DNA of 64,000 bases from Sporosarcina sp. Marseille-Q4943 (GCF_943736995.1 NZ_OX031157.1:682001-746000); one strand, 5' to 3'. Positions 7,303 to 17,028 are shown, numbered from the stretch's first letter. Made by a program: numbers and translations. The notes: generated by a model from the letters alone, not told the origin.

Positions 7303-8271
7303 ATGAAGAAGAAATCACTCGTTCTCCTTGGACTCGTCATGATTTTACTCATTGGCGCCTGTGGGAACAAAAATGATAAAGGCAAGATAGGCACGAGCAA
7401 CGAAGGGAAATTGACCGTATACACGACAGTCTATCCCCTTCAATATTTCACCGAGCGGATCGGCGGAGATTTTGTAGATGTCAAGTCGATATACCCGGCT
7501 GGAGCAGATGAGCATTCATTCGATCCTACACAAAAAGACATGATTGCGCTTTCCGATGCCGACCTGTTCTTTTATATCGGTCTCGGTCTTGAAGGGTTTG
7601 TCGAAAGTGCTCAAAAGACGTTAAAGAATCAACATGTCGAGTTGGTGGCAACAGCGGAGTCCCTTTCAGAAGAACAATTGAAAGAAGAACATCATGAGGA
7701 CGAGGAAGAAGAGCATGATGAACATGGTCATGAGCACGGTCAATTTGATCCCCATGTTTGGATTTCGCCAGTCCTTAGCATTGAACTCGCCTCCTCCATC
7801 AAAGAAGCGCTCATTTCAAAAATGCCCGACCAGCAAGAAGCTTTTGAAAAGAACTTTGATCTTTTGGAAGACGATTTAATGGAATTGGATGAACGGTTCA
7901 AGGAAATGGCCGGCAAAGCCGAGACGAAGACATATTTCGTCTCACATGCCGCATTCGGCTATATTGCCAATGAATATGGATTACAACAAGTAGCGATTGC
8001 CGGATTGAATTCACAAAGCGAGCCTTCCCAGAAACAACTCGCAAAAATTGTCGAGCAGGCCAAGGATGAAAATGTTCAATATATTTTATTCGAACAAAAT
8101 GTTTCATCAAAGCTGACAGAAGTCGTCAGAAAGGAAGTCGGCGCCGAATCTTTGATGCTTCACAATCTAGGGGTCCTCACTCAAGATGATATAAAGAACG
8201 AGGAAACATATTTCACGTTAATGGAACATAACTTGCGTGTATTCGAACAGGCACTAAGCGTCAATAAATGA
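7303..8271 (+). CDS. znuA: Zinc ABC transporter substrate-binding lipoprotein (ZnuA/AdcA type)
   Basis: A 322-residue surface lipoprotein that captures zinc for import. It has a signal peptide with lipobox LIGAC (Cys20) and His71 in ADEHSFDP. A flexible His/Glu-rich loop at about 130-145 (HDEHGHEHGQFDPHVW) is typical of zinc-specific cluster A-I proteins. The third metal histidine lies in YFVSHAAFGY. GGAGGA precedes the ATG by 8 nt. A Zur box and promoter lie directly upstream, so it should be induced under zinc starvation. Oddly, no permease or ATPase gene adjoins; the next gene is menE on the other strand. The cognate znuBC must lie elsewhere. Confidence 0.92.
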   Translation: MKKKSLVLLGLVMILLIGACGNKNDKGKIGTSNEGKLTVYTTVYPLQYFTERIGGDFVDVKSIYPAGADEHSFDPTQKDMIALSDADLFFYIGLGLEGFVESAQKTLKNQHVELVATAESLSEEQLKEEHHEDEEEEHDEHGHEHGQFDPHVWISPVLSIELASSIKEALISKMPDQQEAFEKNFDLLEDDLMELDERFKEMAGKAETKTYFVSHAAFGYIANEYGLQQVAIAGLNSQSEPSQKQLAKIVEQAKDENVQYILFEQNVSSKLTEVVRKEVGAESLMLHNLGVLTQDDIKNEETYFTLMEHNLRVFEQALSVNK

Positions 8272-8274
8272 AAA

Positions 8275-8325
8275 AGTAGAGAGGGATCCGAATGATGAGG
8301 TCCCTCTCTATTTTTTATTTTTTTC
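8275..8325. terminator. Bidirectional terminator between znuA and menE
   Basis: Arms TAGAGAGGGA (8277-8286) and TCCCTCTCTA (8301-8310) are followed by TTTTTTATTTTTTT on the plus strand and TTTTTCATTT on the minus strand. The stem includes the menE stop codon. Confidence 0.85.
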
Positions 8326-9759
8326 CGCCCATTCTTTTAGTTCACGTCGAAGCAGTTTGTTTGATGCGTTTCGCGGCAGGTGATCGACAAAATGGAAAGC
8401 TTTCGGTGTCTTATAACCGGCAAGCTGTCCTTTACAATACTGTTCCAAATCCGACTCGGTCAGCTGTTTGTCGCCTACGATGAACGCGATTGGTACACTG
8501 CCCCATTCAGGATGGCTTTGTCCGCATACGCCCGCCTCTGCAACTTGAGGATGCGAAATGAGCACATTTTCGATCTCCGCAGGGTAAATATTTTCCCCAC
8601 CCGAGATGATCAAGTCAGACCGTCGATCGACAATGAATAAATAGCCTTCCTCATCGATATAACCGATATCTCCTGTCGGCAGCCATCCGTCCTCCAATGG
8701 ATTCCTGTCCGCTGCATGGCCAATGTAACCCGGTGTCACGTGGGGCCCCATAACGAGCACTTCCCCAAAATCTCCAGGCTGTTCCGCATCTCTTATCTTA
8801 ATCCGATTAAAGAATAGAGGTTTGCCTGCGGAGCCGGACTTCCGTAAGGCGTCTTCAGATGAAAGGGTTGCGGTCTGTGAACTCGTTTCCGTCATTCCAT
8901 ACGTCTGCAAGACAGGCAGCTGGTGCGTCCGAGCTCTACGCAAGTAATCATCCGGCACTGGGCCGCCACCAGCTAACATCGTCTTAAATGAAGGATGTGC
9001 AACCGAACCGCTTTTCTCAAATTCCTCGAGAATCCGGTGCAATCCTGTCGCAACAACGGATATCCTCGTCACAGTACCTCTTTGAATTTCCTCCACAATC
9101 GCTTCGGCATCAAATTTTTCATACAGCCTTACACCCATTCCATATATGACTGACCTTGCAAGTATGGAAAATCCGCTAATATGGAATAATGGCATCGTAC
9201 AAAGCCACATGTCATCTTCCGTTAATCCTAAATTCAATACGGAGGATAAAGCACTCGATGTATGGTTGCCAGCCGTCTGCCTGACACCTTTTGGAAAGCC
9301 TGTTGTCCCTGACGTATACATGATTGTAATCGTCCTAGACGGTTCCCACATTTCCGTAAACGCAACATGTTGCGTTCCGCTAGATTCGATGTCGGAAAAT
9401 GTAAGTTTTGAAGTGTTGATCTCTTTAATACGATCAATCAATTCATCATCAACAAGTAAAGTGGATGCGTCGCAATCAGTTAATTGCCAAGAAATCTCTT
9501 TGGATGAAAGTCTGCTGTTCAACATGACGATTTCAAGCCCTGCCAATAGACAGCCATGGATGACACATACCATCTCTGGTGTCGATCGGCCCAATAAGGC
9601 GATCCGATCCCCTTCATTTAACCCATTCCATTTTAATTTCCGGGCAATGATAGACGCTTGATCCGCTAGCTGCTCGAATGTCCATTGCTCGTCTCCAAAC
9701 GAGAGAGCCAGCCGATTTGGCGTCAAATATGCTCTTTGCACTAACCAATTAGGAATCAT
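8308..9759 (-). CDS. menE: o-Succinylbenzoate-CoA ligase MenE
   Basis: A 483-residue ANL-superfamily enzyme that activates o-succinylbenzoate with ATP and CoA in menaquinone synthesis. The AMP-binding P-loop is IMYTSGTTGFPKGV. Other core motifs are LQTYGMTETSSQ, GWLPTGDIGYIDEEG and DRRSDLIISGGENIYPAEIE. The C-terminal lysine is in PRNASNKLLRREL. GAGGTGA lies 4 nt before the ATG. It is the last gene of the men operon, separated from menB by a hairpin, so its expression may be lower than that of the upstream genes. Confidence 0.95.
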   Translation of the reverse strand: MIPNWLVQRAYLTPNRLALSFGDEQWTFEQLADQASIIARKLKWNGLNEGDRIALLGRSTPEMVCVIHGCLLAGLEIVMLNSRLSSKEISWQLTDCDASTLLVDDELIDRIKEINTSKLTFSDIESSGTQHVAFTEMWEPSRTITIMYTSGTTGFPKGVRQTAGNHTSSALSSVLNLGLTEDDMWLCTMPLFHISGFSILARSVIYGMGVRLYEKFDAEAIVEEIQRGTVTRISVVATGLHRILEEFEKSGSVAHPSFKTMLAGGGPVPDDYLRRARTHQLPVLQTYGMTETSSQTATLSSEDALRKSGSAGKPLFFNRIKIRDAEQPGDFGEVLVMGPHVTPGYIGHAADRNPLEDGWLPTGDIGYIDEEGYLFIVDRRSDLIISGGENIYPAEIENVLISHPQVAEAGVCGQSHPEWGSVPIAFIVGDKQLTESDLEQYCKGQLAGYKTPKAFHFVDHLPRNASNKLLRRELKEWAEKNKK

Positions 9760-9782
9760 AGTCTCACCTCTTTCGAATAGAA

Positions 9783-9808
9783 AAGCTGCCTAGTTATACA
9801 GGCAGCTT
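9783..9808 (-). terminator. Hairpin between menB and menE
   Basis: Arms AAGCTGCC (9783-9790) and GGCAGCTT (9801-9808); on the minus strand followed by TTCTATT. It could be a partial terminator inside the men operon. Confidence 0.6.
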
Positions 9809-9833
9809 GAAAAATTGAGTATACGTAACAATA

Positions 9834-10652
9834 TTAAGGGAAACGTGGGAATTGTCCGAAGTCAGGCTTGCGCTTCTCTTTGAAAGCGTCGCGTCCCTCT
9901 TTCGCTTCCTCCGTTGTGTAATAAAGCAAAGTGGCGTCCCCAGCCATTTGTTGTAAACCAGCGAGTCCGTCTGTATCAGCATTCATAGCTGCTTTGAGGA
10001 AACGAAGTGCAGTTGGGCTCATGGAGAGCATCTCTTCACACCATTGGACTGTTTCGTCTTCCAATTGCTCATAAGGGACAACTGTATTGACGAGACCCAT
10101 ATCCAATGCTTGCTGTGCATCATATTGACGGCACAGGAACCAAATTTCTCTCGCTTTTTTATGGCCGACGATGCGAGCCAAGTAACCTGAACCATAGCCA
10201 GCGTCAAATGAACCGACTTTCGGACCTGTTTGTCCAAAACGAGCATTGTCTGCGGCAATCGTCAAATCACATACGACGTGCAGCACATGTCCTCCACCGA
10301 TTGCGTAGCCCGCAACCATTGCAACGACAGGTTTCGGAATGACACGGATCAATCTTTGCAAATCAAGGACGTTCAAACGTGGAATTTCGTCATCTCCGAC
10401 ATACCCACCATGTCCACGGACAGATTGATCGCCTCCTGAGCAAAATGCCTTTTCGCCTTCACCTGTTAGTATGATGACTCCGATGCTGCTATCATCTCGT
10501 GCTCGAGAAAACGCATCGATCAACTCCATTACTGTTTTAGGGCGGAATGCATTGCGAACTTCCGGACGGTTAATCGTCACTTTAGCAATGCCGTTGTACT
10601 TCTCATATTTAATATCTTCATATGTACGGATTGTTTCCCATTGACGAGTCAT
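9834..10652 (-). CDS. menB: 1,4-Dihydroxy-2-naphthoyl-CoA synthase MenB
   Basis: A 272-residue crotonase-fold enzyme that closes the second ring of the naphthoquinone nucleus from o-succinylbenzoyl-CoA. Family motifs are [14 protein letters not shown] (N-terminal), [14 protein letters not shown] (oxyanion hole region), [15 protein letters not shown], and [20 protein letters not shown]. The C-terminus [12 protein letters not shown] is diagnostic for MenB. Its ATG overlaps the menH stop in an ATGA junction, showing translational coupling. Confidence 0.97.
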   Translation of the reverse strand: MTRQWETIRTYEDIKYEKYNGIAKVTINRPEVRNAFRPKTVMELIDAFSRARDDSSIGVIILTGEGEKAFCSGGDQSVRGHGGYVGDDEIPRLNVLDLQRLIRVIPKPVVAMVAGYAIGGGHVLHVVCDLTIAADNARFGQTGPKVGSFDAGYGSGYLARIVGHKKAREIWFLCRQYDAQQALDMGLVNTVVPYEQLEDETVQWCEEMLSMSPTALRFLKAAMNADTDGLAGLQQMAGDATLLYYTTEEAKEGRDAFKEKRKPDFGQFPRFP

Positions 10653-11494
10653 TTTCTTCCTCCTCCAATTTGTATGTCTAGCAAATACTCCTTAATCATT
10701 GTAGCAAACAATCGCGGTTTTTCCACGTGAATTGCATGTCCCGCCATTGGAACAACAGTATGTCGCCATGTAGGGGCCAAAGCATTCATTTCCCGGGCAA
10801 TTGTTACAAATTTCGCATCAAGCTCCCCAGTGATGAGAAAAACAGGATTTGGCATCGAACTAAGATCATTCCAATAGGATTCTTGGCTGCCTGTTCCGAT
10901 TCCTAACAGACTGTTCGAGAGCCCTGTTTCACTTTGCTGCAATCGTTCTTCCCTTATGGCCTCCCTTTTTTTATAGGGGAGGCTTTTTTGAGATTCAAAC
11001 AGCGGGATATTCTCCCATTTATCAACAAAAGACGTGATGCCTTCTTCAGTTATCTTACTAGCGAGCAGCTTATCCGCTGCTTTCCGTGCGGTTCTGTCCC
11101 GTTCGTCAAACAGGCCTGGAGATGAGCTTTCAAGGATCAACGCTTGTACCCGCTTCGGATACTGGATTGTATACGCGAGAGAGATACGTCCACCCATTGA
11201 GTAGCCTACCAAATAAAAAGAATCCAATGCGAGCAGCTCAAAAAGGGCTTCCAAGTCTTCAATCTGTTCCTCCATGGAATAACGTTCCGGCTTGTCAGGA
11301 ACAGTTGTTTTTCCATGTCCCGTCAAGTCGATGGCAATTGTCCGATATTTTCCTTCGAATTCGTTCCGAACTTCATTCCAAGTGGCGGAAGTTCCTGTAA
11401 ACCCATGCAAAAATACGACAGTGGGTAAATGAGGCTCTCCCTCCATCTCGACATGGATCGAAAGCCCTCGCACCGGAAGCTGAAGATCATTCAT
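10649..11494 (-). CDS. menH: MenH, SHCHC synthase
   Basis: A 281-residue alpha/beta hydrolase-fold lyase. It removes pyruvate from the SEPHCHC intermediate to give SHCHC in menaquinone synthesis. The oxyanion segment is [12 protein letters not shown], the nucleophile elbow is [15 protein letters not shown], and the histidine is in [11 protein letters not shown]. It sits between menD and menB with 8-bp and 4-bp overlaps, so the operon context supports the assignment over a general hydrolase. Confidence 0.93.
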   Translation of the reverse strand: MNDLQLPVRGLSIHVEMEGEPHLPTVVFLHGFTGTSATWNEVRNEFEGKYRTIAIDLTGHGKTTVPDKPERYSMEEQIEDLEALFELLALDSFYLVGYSMGGRISLAYTIQYPKRVQALILESSSPGLFDERDRTARKAADKLLASKITEEGITSFVDKWENIPLFESQKSLPYKKREAIREERLQQSETGLSNSLLGIGTGSQESYWNDLSSMPNPVFLITGELDAKFVTIAREMNALAPTWRHTVVPMAGHAIHVEKPRLFATMIKEYLLDIQIGGGRK

Positions 11495-13199
11495 TTCCGT
11501 CCAGCTCCTCTATGATGTCGGCCCAATAAGCGCGATGAGCTTTTACATTCACAGGTCTGCTCGTGAACACTTCAATAATCCGGACGTCCTTCGTCTTTTC
11601 TTTTTGGAGTTCAGCCTGGAACTCATCAACTGTCTGAACGGCCGCATATTGAGTGTCATACATGGCGCCGATGTGCTCGAACGTCAAGCCTGTCGGTGTT
11701 CCGAATAGCTCTTCAAAGTGGTTTGCGACACTCGCTTGAGGAAGATATGAAAAGATTCCTCCGCCATCGTTATTCAAAATGACAATCGTCAAATTCGTCT
11801 TATGGAACCGGGAGACAATCAATCCATTGACGTCGTGCAAAAACGACAAATCGCCGATGAGCAAATACGTCGGTCTCTTGCGTGCAGCTTCGATACCGAA
11901 TGCCGTAGAGACAACCCCATCTATGCCATTTGTACCCCTATTGGAAAATATGGTGATTTCCTTCTCCGTTTTGTAGAAAAATGTGTCGACATCACGGATC
12001 GGCATACTGCTGCCGCTTATCAAGTCACTGCCGTCAGGAAGCATGTCGAATAATGTTTTCACAATCACTCCTTCGTCTCCTACCGTCCCTTTATAACGAC
12101 TTGTTGCCGATTTAGCGAATTCCTCTGCGGAAGACCAAATCTCACGATAGGAGGTGCTTTCCTGCTGTTCTGGAACGTCGTAAACGGACTCAAGTGATGA
12201 TTGCAAATGGTGAGTGACGACGCCGAGCGAATCGCGGAATTCTGGTGATTCATCGATAGCCATAAACACATCCGGCCGGTGCTTCTTCAAAAATACCGAT
12301 AATGGCTTCGAAACCGGCTGCGTGCCGAAACGGATGACCGTATCAGGGACTACTTTCATTTGGAACGTTTCACTTTTCAACAGAGCATCATAATGAGCGA
12401 TACATAATGATTGGCAGTCCTTAGGCACTTCTGATCGCAAATTGGATAATGGATCACATAACACCGGCCATTGCAATCGCTTCGCAAAATTCCAAAATGC
12501 CTCTTTATCGAAACCGACAGACAGCTCCCCTGCAATGATCAATCCTCTTTCCGCATTGGAAAAAAGAGTGGCAAGCGATTGTTTTTGGCTAGTCGTAAGT
12601 TCGATATCCCCATGAACCCTTTCAACGAACGTCGATGCCCGCGGTTTCCTGTCGAAATCGATCAGCAAAGGTTCTCGCAATGGAATGTTCAAATGGATCG
12701 GACCCATCGGTTTTGTCATCGCAACGGAAACGGCACGATTCACATGCCTTTCCAAAAACCAATCCAACTCTTCATTGTCTTCCGCCAATGGAAGATCCAC
12801 ACTGAATTTCACATGCTTCCCGTACATATTCAACTGATCGATTGCCTGCGGAGCGCCGACGCCTCTCAATTCATGAGGACGGTCAGCCGTCAGGACAATC
12901 AACGGAATACGGGCATAGAACGCCTCGGTAATTGCTGGATGGTAGTTCGACGCTGCTGTTCCCGATGTACATAAAAGAACAACCGGTCTGCCGGATGCCT
13001 TTGCTAAGCCTAGCGCGAAATAAGCTGCCGACCTTTCATCCACTTGCATGTATGTCTGCATTTTGTTTGAAGACGCGAATGCATAGGCGAGAGGGGTTGA
13101 ACGGGAACCAGGGCTAATGACTGCCTCCTTCACTCCCGCCCGAAGCAACGTATCCGTCATTCGCAAAACATGGTCGGTCAAAACTCGTCGTTCATCCAT
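11487..13199 (-). CDS. menD: MenD, SEPHCHC synthase
   Basis: A 570-residue thiamine-diphosphate enzyme that adds decarboxylated 2-oxoglutarate to isochorismate, the committed step of menaquinone synthesis. N-terminal motifs are GVKEAVISPGSRSTPLA, DERSAAYFALGLAKASGRP and CTSGTAASNYHPA. C-terminal cofactor-binding motifs are SSMPIRDVDTF, SNRGTNGIDG and LIGDLSFLHDVNGL, followed by ILNNDGGGIFSYLPQ. Length is normal. It overlaps menF upstream and menH downstream by 8 bp each, so the three genes are tightly coupled. Confidence 0.97.
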   Translation of the reverse strand: MDERRVLTDHVLRMTDTLLRAGVKEAVISPGSRSTPLAYAFASSNKMQTYMQVDERSAAYFALGLAKASGRPVVLLCTSGTAASNYHPAITEAFYARIPLIVLTADRPHELRGVGAPQAIDQLNMYGKHVKFSVDLPLAEDNEELDWFLERHVNRAVSVAMTKPMGPIHLNIPLREPLLIDFDRKPRASTFVERVHGDIELTTSQKQSLATLFSNAERGLIIAGELSVGFDKEAFWNFAKRLQWPVLCDPLSNLRSEVPKDCQSLCIAHYDALLKSETFQMKVVPDTVIRFGTQPVSKPLSVFLKKHRPDVFMAIDESPEFRDSLGVVTHHLQSSLESVYDVPEQQESTSYREIWSSAEEFAKSATSRYKGTVGDEGVIVKTLFDMLPDGSDLISGSSMPIRDVDTFFYKTEKEITIFSNRGTNGIDGVVSTAFGIEAARKRPTYLLIGDLSFLHDVNGLIVSRFHKTNLTIVILNNDGGGIFSYLPQASVANHFEELFGTPTGLTFEHIGAMYDTQYAAVQTVDEFQAELQKEKTKDVRIIEVFTSRPVNVKAHRAYWADIIEELDGNE

Positions 13200-14577
13200 T
13201 CAACTTTCCTCCAAGCGCCCGCAATACCGGTCTGAATTTCACCCAAGTTTCATCATACTCGAGTTCAGGAACGGAATCCGCAACGATTCCTCCCCCTGCA
13301 TACAAATATGCCTTGTCCTCATGAAGCAGAGCTGAACGGATGCCCACCGCAAATTCTCCGTTGCCCGCTGCGTCTGTCCAACCGATTGGAGCAGCATAAA
13401 ACCCGCGATCCATGTCTTCCTCTTGCCGAATGATGTCCAAGGCGACATCTGTTGGAACTCCTCCTAATGCAGGCGTGGGATGCAATGCTTGTACGAATAA
13501 GAAGATATCATTTTCTAGTCCGAGCGTCCCCTCAACAGATGTGTATAAATGCTGTATATCCCTAATTTTCATCAGTTTCGGTGTTTTCGGTATGAGGACT
13601 TCATTGCAATATTTATGAAAGACGTTGGAAATCATACTGACAACATATTGATGCTCTTCGCGGTTCTTCCGATCGCCCAATAGCTCATCACCGAACTTCC
13701 GATCTTCTTGAGCTGATTTTCCGCGGCGAATTGATCCCGCTACACATGCCGAGTAGGCTTTTCCGTTTTTGATTTCAATTAGACGTTCAGGCGTTGCACC
13801 AAAGAAAAGCGACTTCCCTTTTTGAAGTCCGAAATGATAGCTCTCTTGCTGTTCATTCGTAATCGAATGCAATGCTTTAACGCTATCTATGTCATGCTCA
13901 AATTGAAGCTCTAGCGCACGTGCAATAACAACTTTGTCAGCCCTTCCTTTACGTATGGACTCGGTTGCGTTTTCCACGGCACTCAAATATTGTTCTTTAT
14001 CACGTTCTGTCGTTGCTATGACTTTATTCTGATTCGTAAAATCAAACTCCTCCACCTGAGCGATATGGATCAGTTTGTCGCGTTCTTCCCGAAGCCTCTC
14101 AAAATCCAAGGCAGCTTCTTTGCGATCTGTAATCATATTGATGGAGACCATCGTCTTCCCTTCCTCGATTTTCAATTGGAAAGACGGTACAACGAAATAA
14201 CCGGATGGGAATTCACCCCACTCCGATTCCTTCCTGTTCTTCTCGTCGAATGAAAACCCTCCGAAAAGGACGGGATCGATATCTTTTTCTTCTTTTATTA
14301 ATATGGAGCAAAGCTGTTTCCACTTCTCCGATATGTCCTTAAAACGGCTTCCGGATTTCTCGGACGCCAACGTGTAAGCATGTCCAATCCCGACAAGTGT
14401 CAATGTTTTATCGGCATTTTGCCAATAGAACCGTTTGTCTTTATATTGAGAAGCACCCGCTTCAAAGAAAGACAAAGGCGATATTCTTCCCACTTCGACA
14501 GTTTCCGTGAAGAAGCGTGTACTGGGAGATATAATCACTTTTTGCATTTCACGAATATCCGTCATCTTATGACCCAT
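13192..14577 (-). CDS. menF: Isochorismate synthase MenF
   Basis: This 461-residue chorismate-utilising enzyme isomerises chorismate to isochorismate, the entry to the men pathway. Motifs seen are KVVIARALEL (catalytic lysine region), FFGATPERLIEIKNG, CVAGSIRRG, LHPTPALGGVP, and RGFYAAPIGWTDAAGNGEF. Upstream in-frame codons reach 14622, but ATG 14577 has AAGGAGAG at ideal spacing and is preferred. It is the first gene of the operon menF-D-H-B-E. A TATAAT on the minus strand at 14666-14661 is a possible -10. menA is divergent. Confidence 0.94.
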   Translation of the reverse strand: MGHKMTDIREMQKVIISPSTRFFTETVEVGRISPLSFFEAGASQYKDKRFYWQNADKTLTLVGIGHAYTLASEKSGSRFKDISEKWKQLCSILIKEEKDIDPVLFGGFSFDEKNRKESEWGEFPSGYFVVPSFQLKIEEGKTMVSINMITDRKEAALDFERLREERDKLIHIAQVEEFDFTNQNKVIATTERDKEQYLSAVENATESIRKGRADKVVIARALELQFEHDIDSVKALHSITNEQQESYHFGLQKGKSLFFGATPERLIEIKNGKAYSACVAGSIRRGKSAQEDRKFGDELLGDRKNREEHQYVVSMISNVFHKYCNEVLIPKTPKLMKIRDIQHLYTSVEGTLGLENDIFLFVQALHPTPALGGVPTDVALDIIRQEEDMDRGFYAAPIGWTDAAGNGEFAVGIRSALLHEDKAYLYAGGGIVADSVPELEYDETWVKFRPVLRALGGKLNG

Positions 14578-14660
14578 CTTTTTCTCTCCTTCATCTTCAA
14601 TCCATCTCTTGCAATGTAACACTTACTATTTTTTTATAGAAGAATGAGTTTCTTAGTTCC

Positions 14661-14666
14661 ATTATA
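14661..14666 (-). promoter_or_regulatory. Candidate -10 box for the men operon
   Basis: TATAAT on the minus strand, preceded by CCGG, with only a weak -35 (ATGCGA, 17 bp upstream). It lies about 85 bp before the menF start. Confidence 0.45.
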
Positions 14667-14770
14667 CCGGAATATCGACATTCTCGCATAGATAATGCAA
14701 ACAACGATACCTCTTTCCGCCGATTTGGAGTACAATGGATAACGGAAACAAAAGGATAGGAGAGAATACA

Positions 14771-15682
14771 TTGCAACAGACTATTAAAGCTGATTCCGGA
14801 TGGCGGATATGGTGGCAACTTACTAGGCCACATACACTGACTGCGGCTTTCGCTCCGGTTTTCCTAGGGACAATGATTGCTTTGACTCACGGAAAAATAC
14901 ATTTTCCGTTATTTTTCGCCATGCTAATTGCCAGCCTACTCATTCAAATGGCTACAAATATGTTCAATGAATATTATGATTTCAAGCGCGGACTGGATAA
15001 TGAGAATTCAGTTGGAATCGGTGGTACAATCGTTCGGAATGGCGTCAAACCCAAAACCGTATTAAATATAGCGCTCGTATTATATGGAATATCTGTTCTG
15101 ATTGGTATTTATATTTGCATGGAAACTTCATGGATGTTGGCGGTAGTCGGAGCCATCTCGATGCTCATCGGTTACTTGTACACGGGTGGACCAGTTCCAA
15201 TCGCTTACACACCTTTTGGGGAGGTCGTTTCAGGTGTCGTCATGGGAATGCTGCTCATTCTCATCGCCTTCTATATACAGACAGGCGTAGTGACGACAGA
15301 CGCAGTTCTCATTTCCATCCCAAGCATGCTTCTTGTCGCTGCCATCATGTTGTCGAACAACATCCGTGATTTAGAGGGCGACAAAGAAGGCGGCAGGAAA
15401 ACGTTGGCCATCCTTGTAGGAAGATCCAATGCAATTACAATCCTCGCTTCATTCTTTATCGTTGCTTATTGTTGGATAATCATACTGATCGTTTTAGGAT
15501 ATCTGACACCTTGGGCACTGCTTGTATTTCTAAGTGTCCGCAAACCGATAAACGCCACTAAAACTTTCCGCACTCACCTGCTTCCATTGCAAGTGATGCC
15601 TGCGATGAAGAACACGGCAGTTACAAATACTTTGTTCGGTTTATTATTAGGAATCAGTATCCTGATCGGACATATACAATAA
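14771..15682 (+). CDS. menA: 1,4-Dihydroxy-2-naphthoate polyprenyltransferase MenA
   Basis: An integral membrane UbiA-family enzyme that attaches the polyprenyl tail to dihydroxynaphthoate. The first Asp-rich motif is NMFNEYYDFKRGLD; the second region is NNIRDLEGDKEGGRKTLA. About nine hydrophobic segments are seen. The frame is open from ATG 14735, but TTG 14771 has GGAGAG 8 nt upstream, while ATG 14735 overlaps a TACAAT that resembles a -10 box. The shorter 303-residue form is therefore preferred. It is divergent from menF and followed by a terminator. Confidence 0.93.
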   Translation: MQQTIKADSGWRIWWQLTRPHTLTAAFAPVFLGTMIALTHGKIHFPLFFAMLIASLLIQMATNMFNEYYDFKRGLDNENSVGIGGTIVRNGVKPKTVLNIALVLYGISVLIGIYICMETSWMLAVVGAISMLIGYLYTGGPVPIAYTPFGEVVSGVVMGMLLILIAFYIQTGVVTTDAVLISIPSMLLVAAIMLSNNIRDLEGDKEGGRKTLAILVGRSNAITILASFFIVAYCWIIILIVLGYLTPWALLVFLSVRKPINATKTFRTHLLPLQVMPAMKNTAVTNTLFGLLLGISILIGHIQ

Positions 15683-15688
15683 TTTTGT

Positions 15689-15720
15689 TGGACTTGCTCA
15701 TGATAGCAAGTCTTTTTTTG
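15689..15720 (+). terminator. Terminator of menA
   Basis: Arms GACTTGCT (15691-15698) and AGCAAGTC (15705-15712), followed by TTTTTTT. Confidence 0.85.
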
Positions 15721-15844
15721 TCTGTATTTGTATTCCATGTTTAGTTCATCGATTCAAAAGGAATTGAGAAGGTACAATGCTTTCATTATGAAGTAAACGG
15801 GCAATGACCATACTAATGCAACTAACATAAAGGATGTGCTGAAC

Positions 15845-16594
15845 ATGTTAACGAATGAACAGAAGACAATGCTCAAGGAAAGTTTACTCGAAATGAAATC
15901 TCAATTTCAGAAAACGAAAAGCGAAACGGATATTAGAGATTCTGCAAGAGAAGAAGTTGGGGAATTATCAACATACGACAATCATCCTGGGGACATGGGA
16001 ACGGAGTTATTCGAAAGAGAAAAGGACTTGGCCTTGCATGTGCATGCGAGCGATGAATCCGGCAAAGTGGAGCGTGCCTTGGAAGCTTTGACAAACGGGA
16101 CATACGGATTTTGTGAAGTTTGCAAAAGTGAAATTCCATACGAAAGGCTGGAGGCACTTCCCTATACGACATACTGTATTGAGCATTCTCCAGACCAGGA
16201 TGTGCCGAACGACCGTCCATCGGAAGAGGATGTTCTAATCATGGCGAATCCAAATACCTTTGCAGACAGAAGAGAAACCACTCATAGAGAACACAATGAA
16301 AGAGACAGTGAAGACAGCTTTCAGGAAATAGCTAAATCGGGGACATCAGAAACACCTTCCGATTTTATAGGAGATCATGATGACTATAATACTCTTTATG
16401 ATGATGAAATATTGGACGGAGCGGTGGAAGAAGTCGAGGAATTCATCAGTACAGACATCACAGGTGAAACGAGAGGATTTGTCAGATCGGACATTTCGGA
16501 GGAGTATGAAGGAAAATTAGATGACGAAGGGTTGGAATCGCCTCTTGGAGACATCCCTTATCATCTCAGGGACAGTTACACAGGCGATAAATAA
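15845..16594 (+). CDS. yteA: YteA family DksA/TraR-type zinc-finger protein
   Basis: A 249-residue protein related to DksA/TraR regulators that bind RNA polymerase. An N-terminal coiled region (LKESLLEMKSQFQKTKSE) precedes DLALHVHASDESGKVERALE and a zinc-finger-like segment FCEVCKSEIPYERLEALP plus YCIEH (Cys-x2-Cys-x17-Cys-x2-His). The C-terminal half is very acidic and unusual for DksA, as in B. subtilis YteA. ATG 15845 has AAAGGATG upstream and is preferred to GTG 15836. In Bacillus yteA also sits in the men region. Its role is unknown. Confidence 0.88.
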   Translation: MLTNEQKTMLKESLLEMKSQFQKTKSETDIRDSAREEVGELSTYDNHPGDMGTELFEREKDLALHVHASDESGKVERALEALTNGTYGFCEVCKSEIPYERLEALPYTTYCIEHSPDQDVPNDRPSEEDVLIMANPNTFADRRETTHREHNERDSEDSFQEIAKSGTSETPSDFIGDHDDYNTLYDDEILDGAVEEVEEFISTDITGETRGFVRSDISEEYEGKLDDEGLESPLGDIPYHLRDSYTGDK

Positions 16595-16597
16595 GAA

Positions 16598-16645
16598 CAG
16601 TAGCGGAAAGTCGGGATATTGACTTTCTGCTACTGTCTTTTTTGA
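16598..16645 (+). terminator. Terminator of yteA
   Basis: Arms CAGTAGCGGAAAGTC (16598-16612) and GACTTTCTGCTACTG (16621-16635), one mismatch, then TCTTTTTTG. Confidence 0.85.
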
Positions 16646-16663
16646 TTGTAAATCCGATAATCA

Positions 16664-16990
16664 GCATAAACTCGGGATTTCACGCATAAACCAAATCAAA
16701 CACGCATAAAATCGTGGAATTGCTCATAAATCATATTACATAAGCATAAATCGGAATAGAGCCGTATAAATTGAAATAAACACGCATATATAATCTTTTA
16801 CGCGCATCCTCGGAGGAATACGTGTGTAAAGTCGTTTGTGCGTTGCTAGAGCGTTTAAGCTGCTCTTAAGGTGGCTTTTCATCTAGCAGGATTATGCGCT
16901 GTATATGCAGCTGTTAATGCGCTTCTAGGAAGAGTTATGCGTACTTTTGAACGAATATGCGTTTTTAAGTCATTAAACGCTTTTATGCAT
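16664..16990. repeat. Two-armed 20-bp periodic array (CGCATAAA and its inverse)
   Basis: Left arm: the 8-mer CGCATAAA or a close variant ends at 16670, 16690, 16710, 16730, 16750, 16770 and 16790, an exact 20-bp step, with unrelated 12-nt spacers. A degenerate copy ends at 16830. Right arm: the inverse motif TTATGCG recurs with ATGC ending at 16920, 16940 and 16960, ACGC at 16980, plus less regular copies at 16897 and 16908. The stretch lies between the convergent yteA and tRNA terminators and has no supported ORF. Confidence 0.85.
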
Positions 16991-17028
16991 TTTTAGTATA
17001 ACTATCTTCCCCATAATTAAATCAATAA

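Noticed and set aside
16664..16990. CRISPR array
   Set aside because: The repeat is only about 8 bp, spacers are about 12 bp, orientation flips half way, and no cas genes are present.
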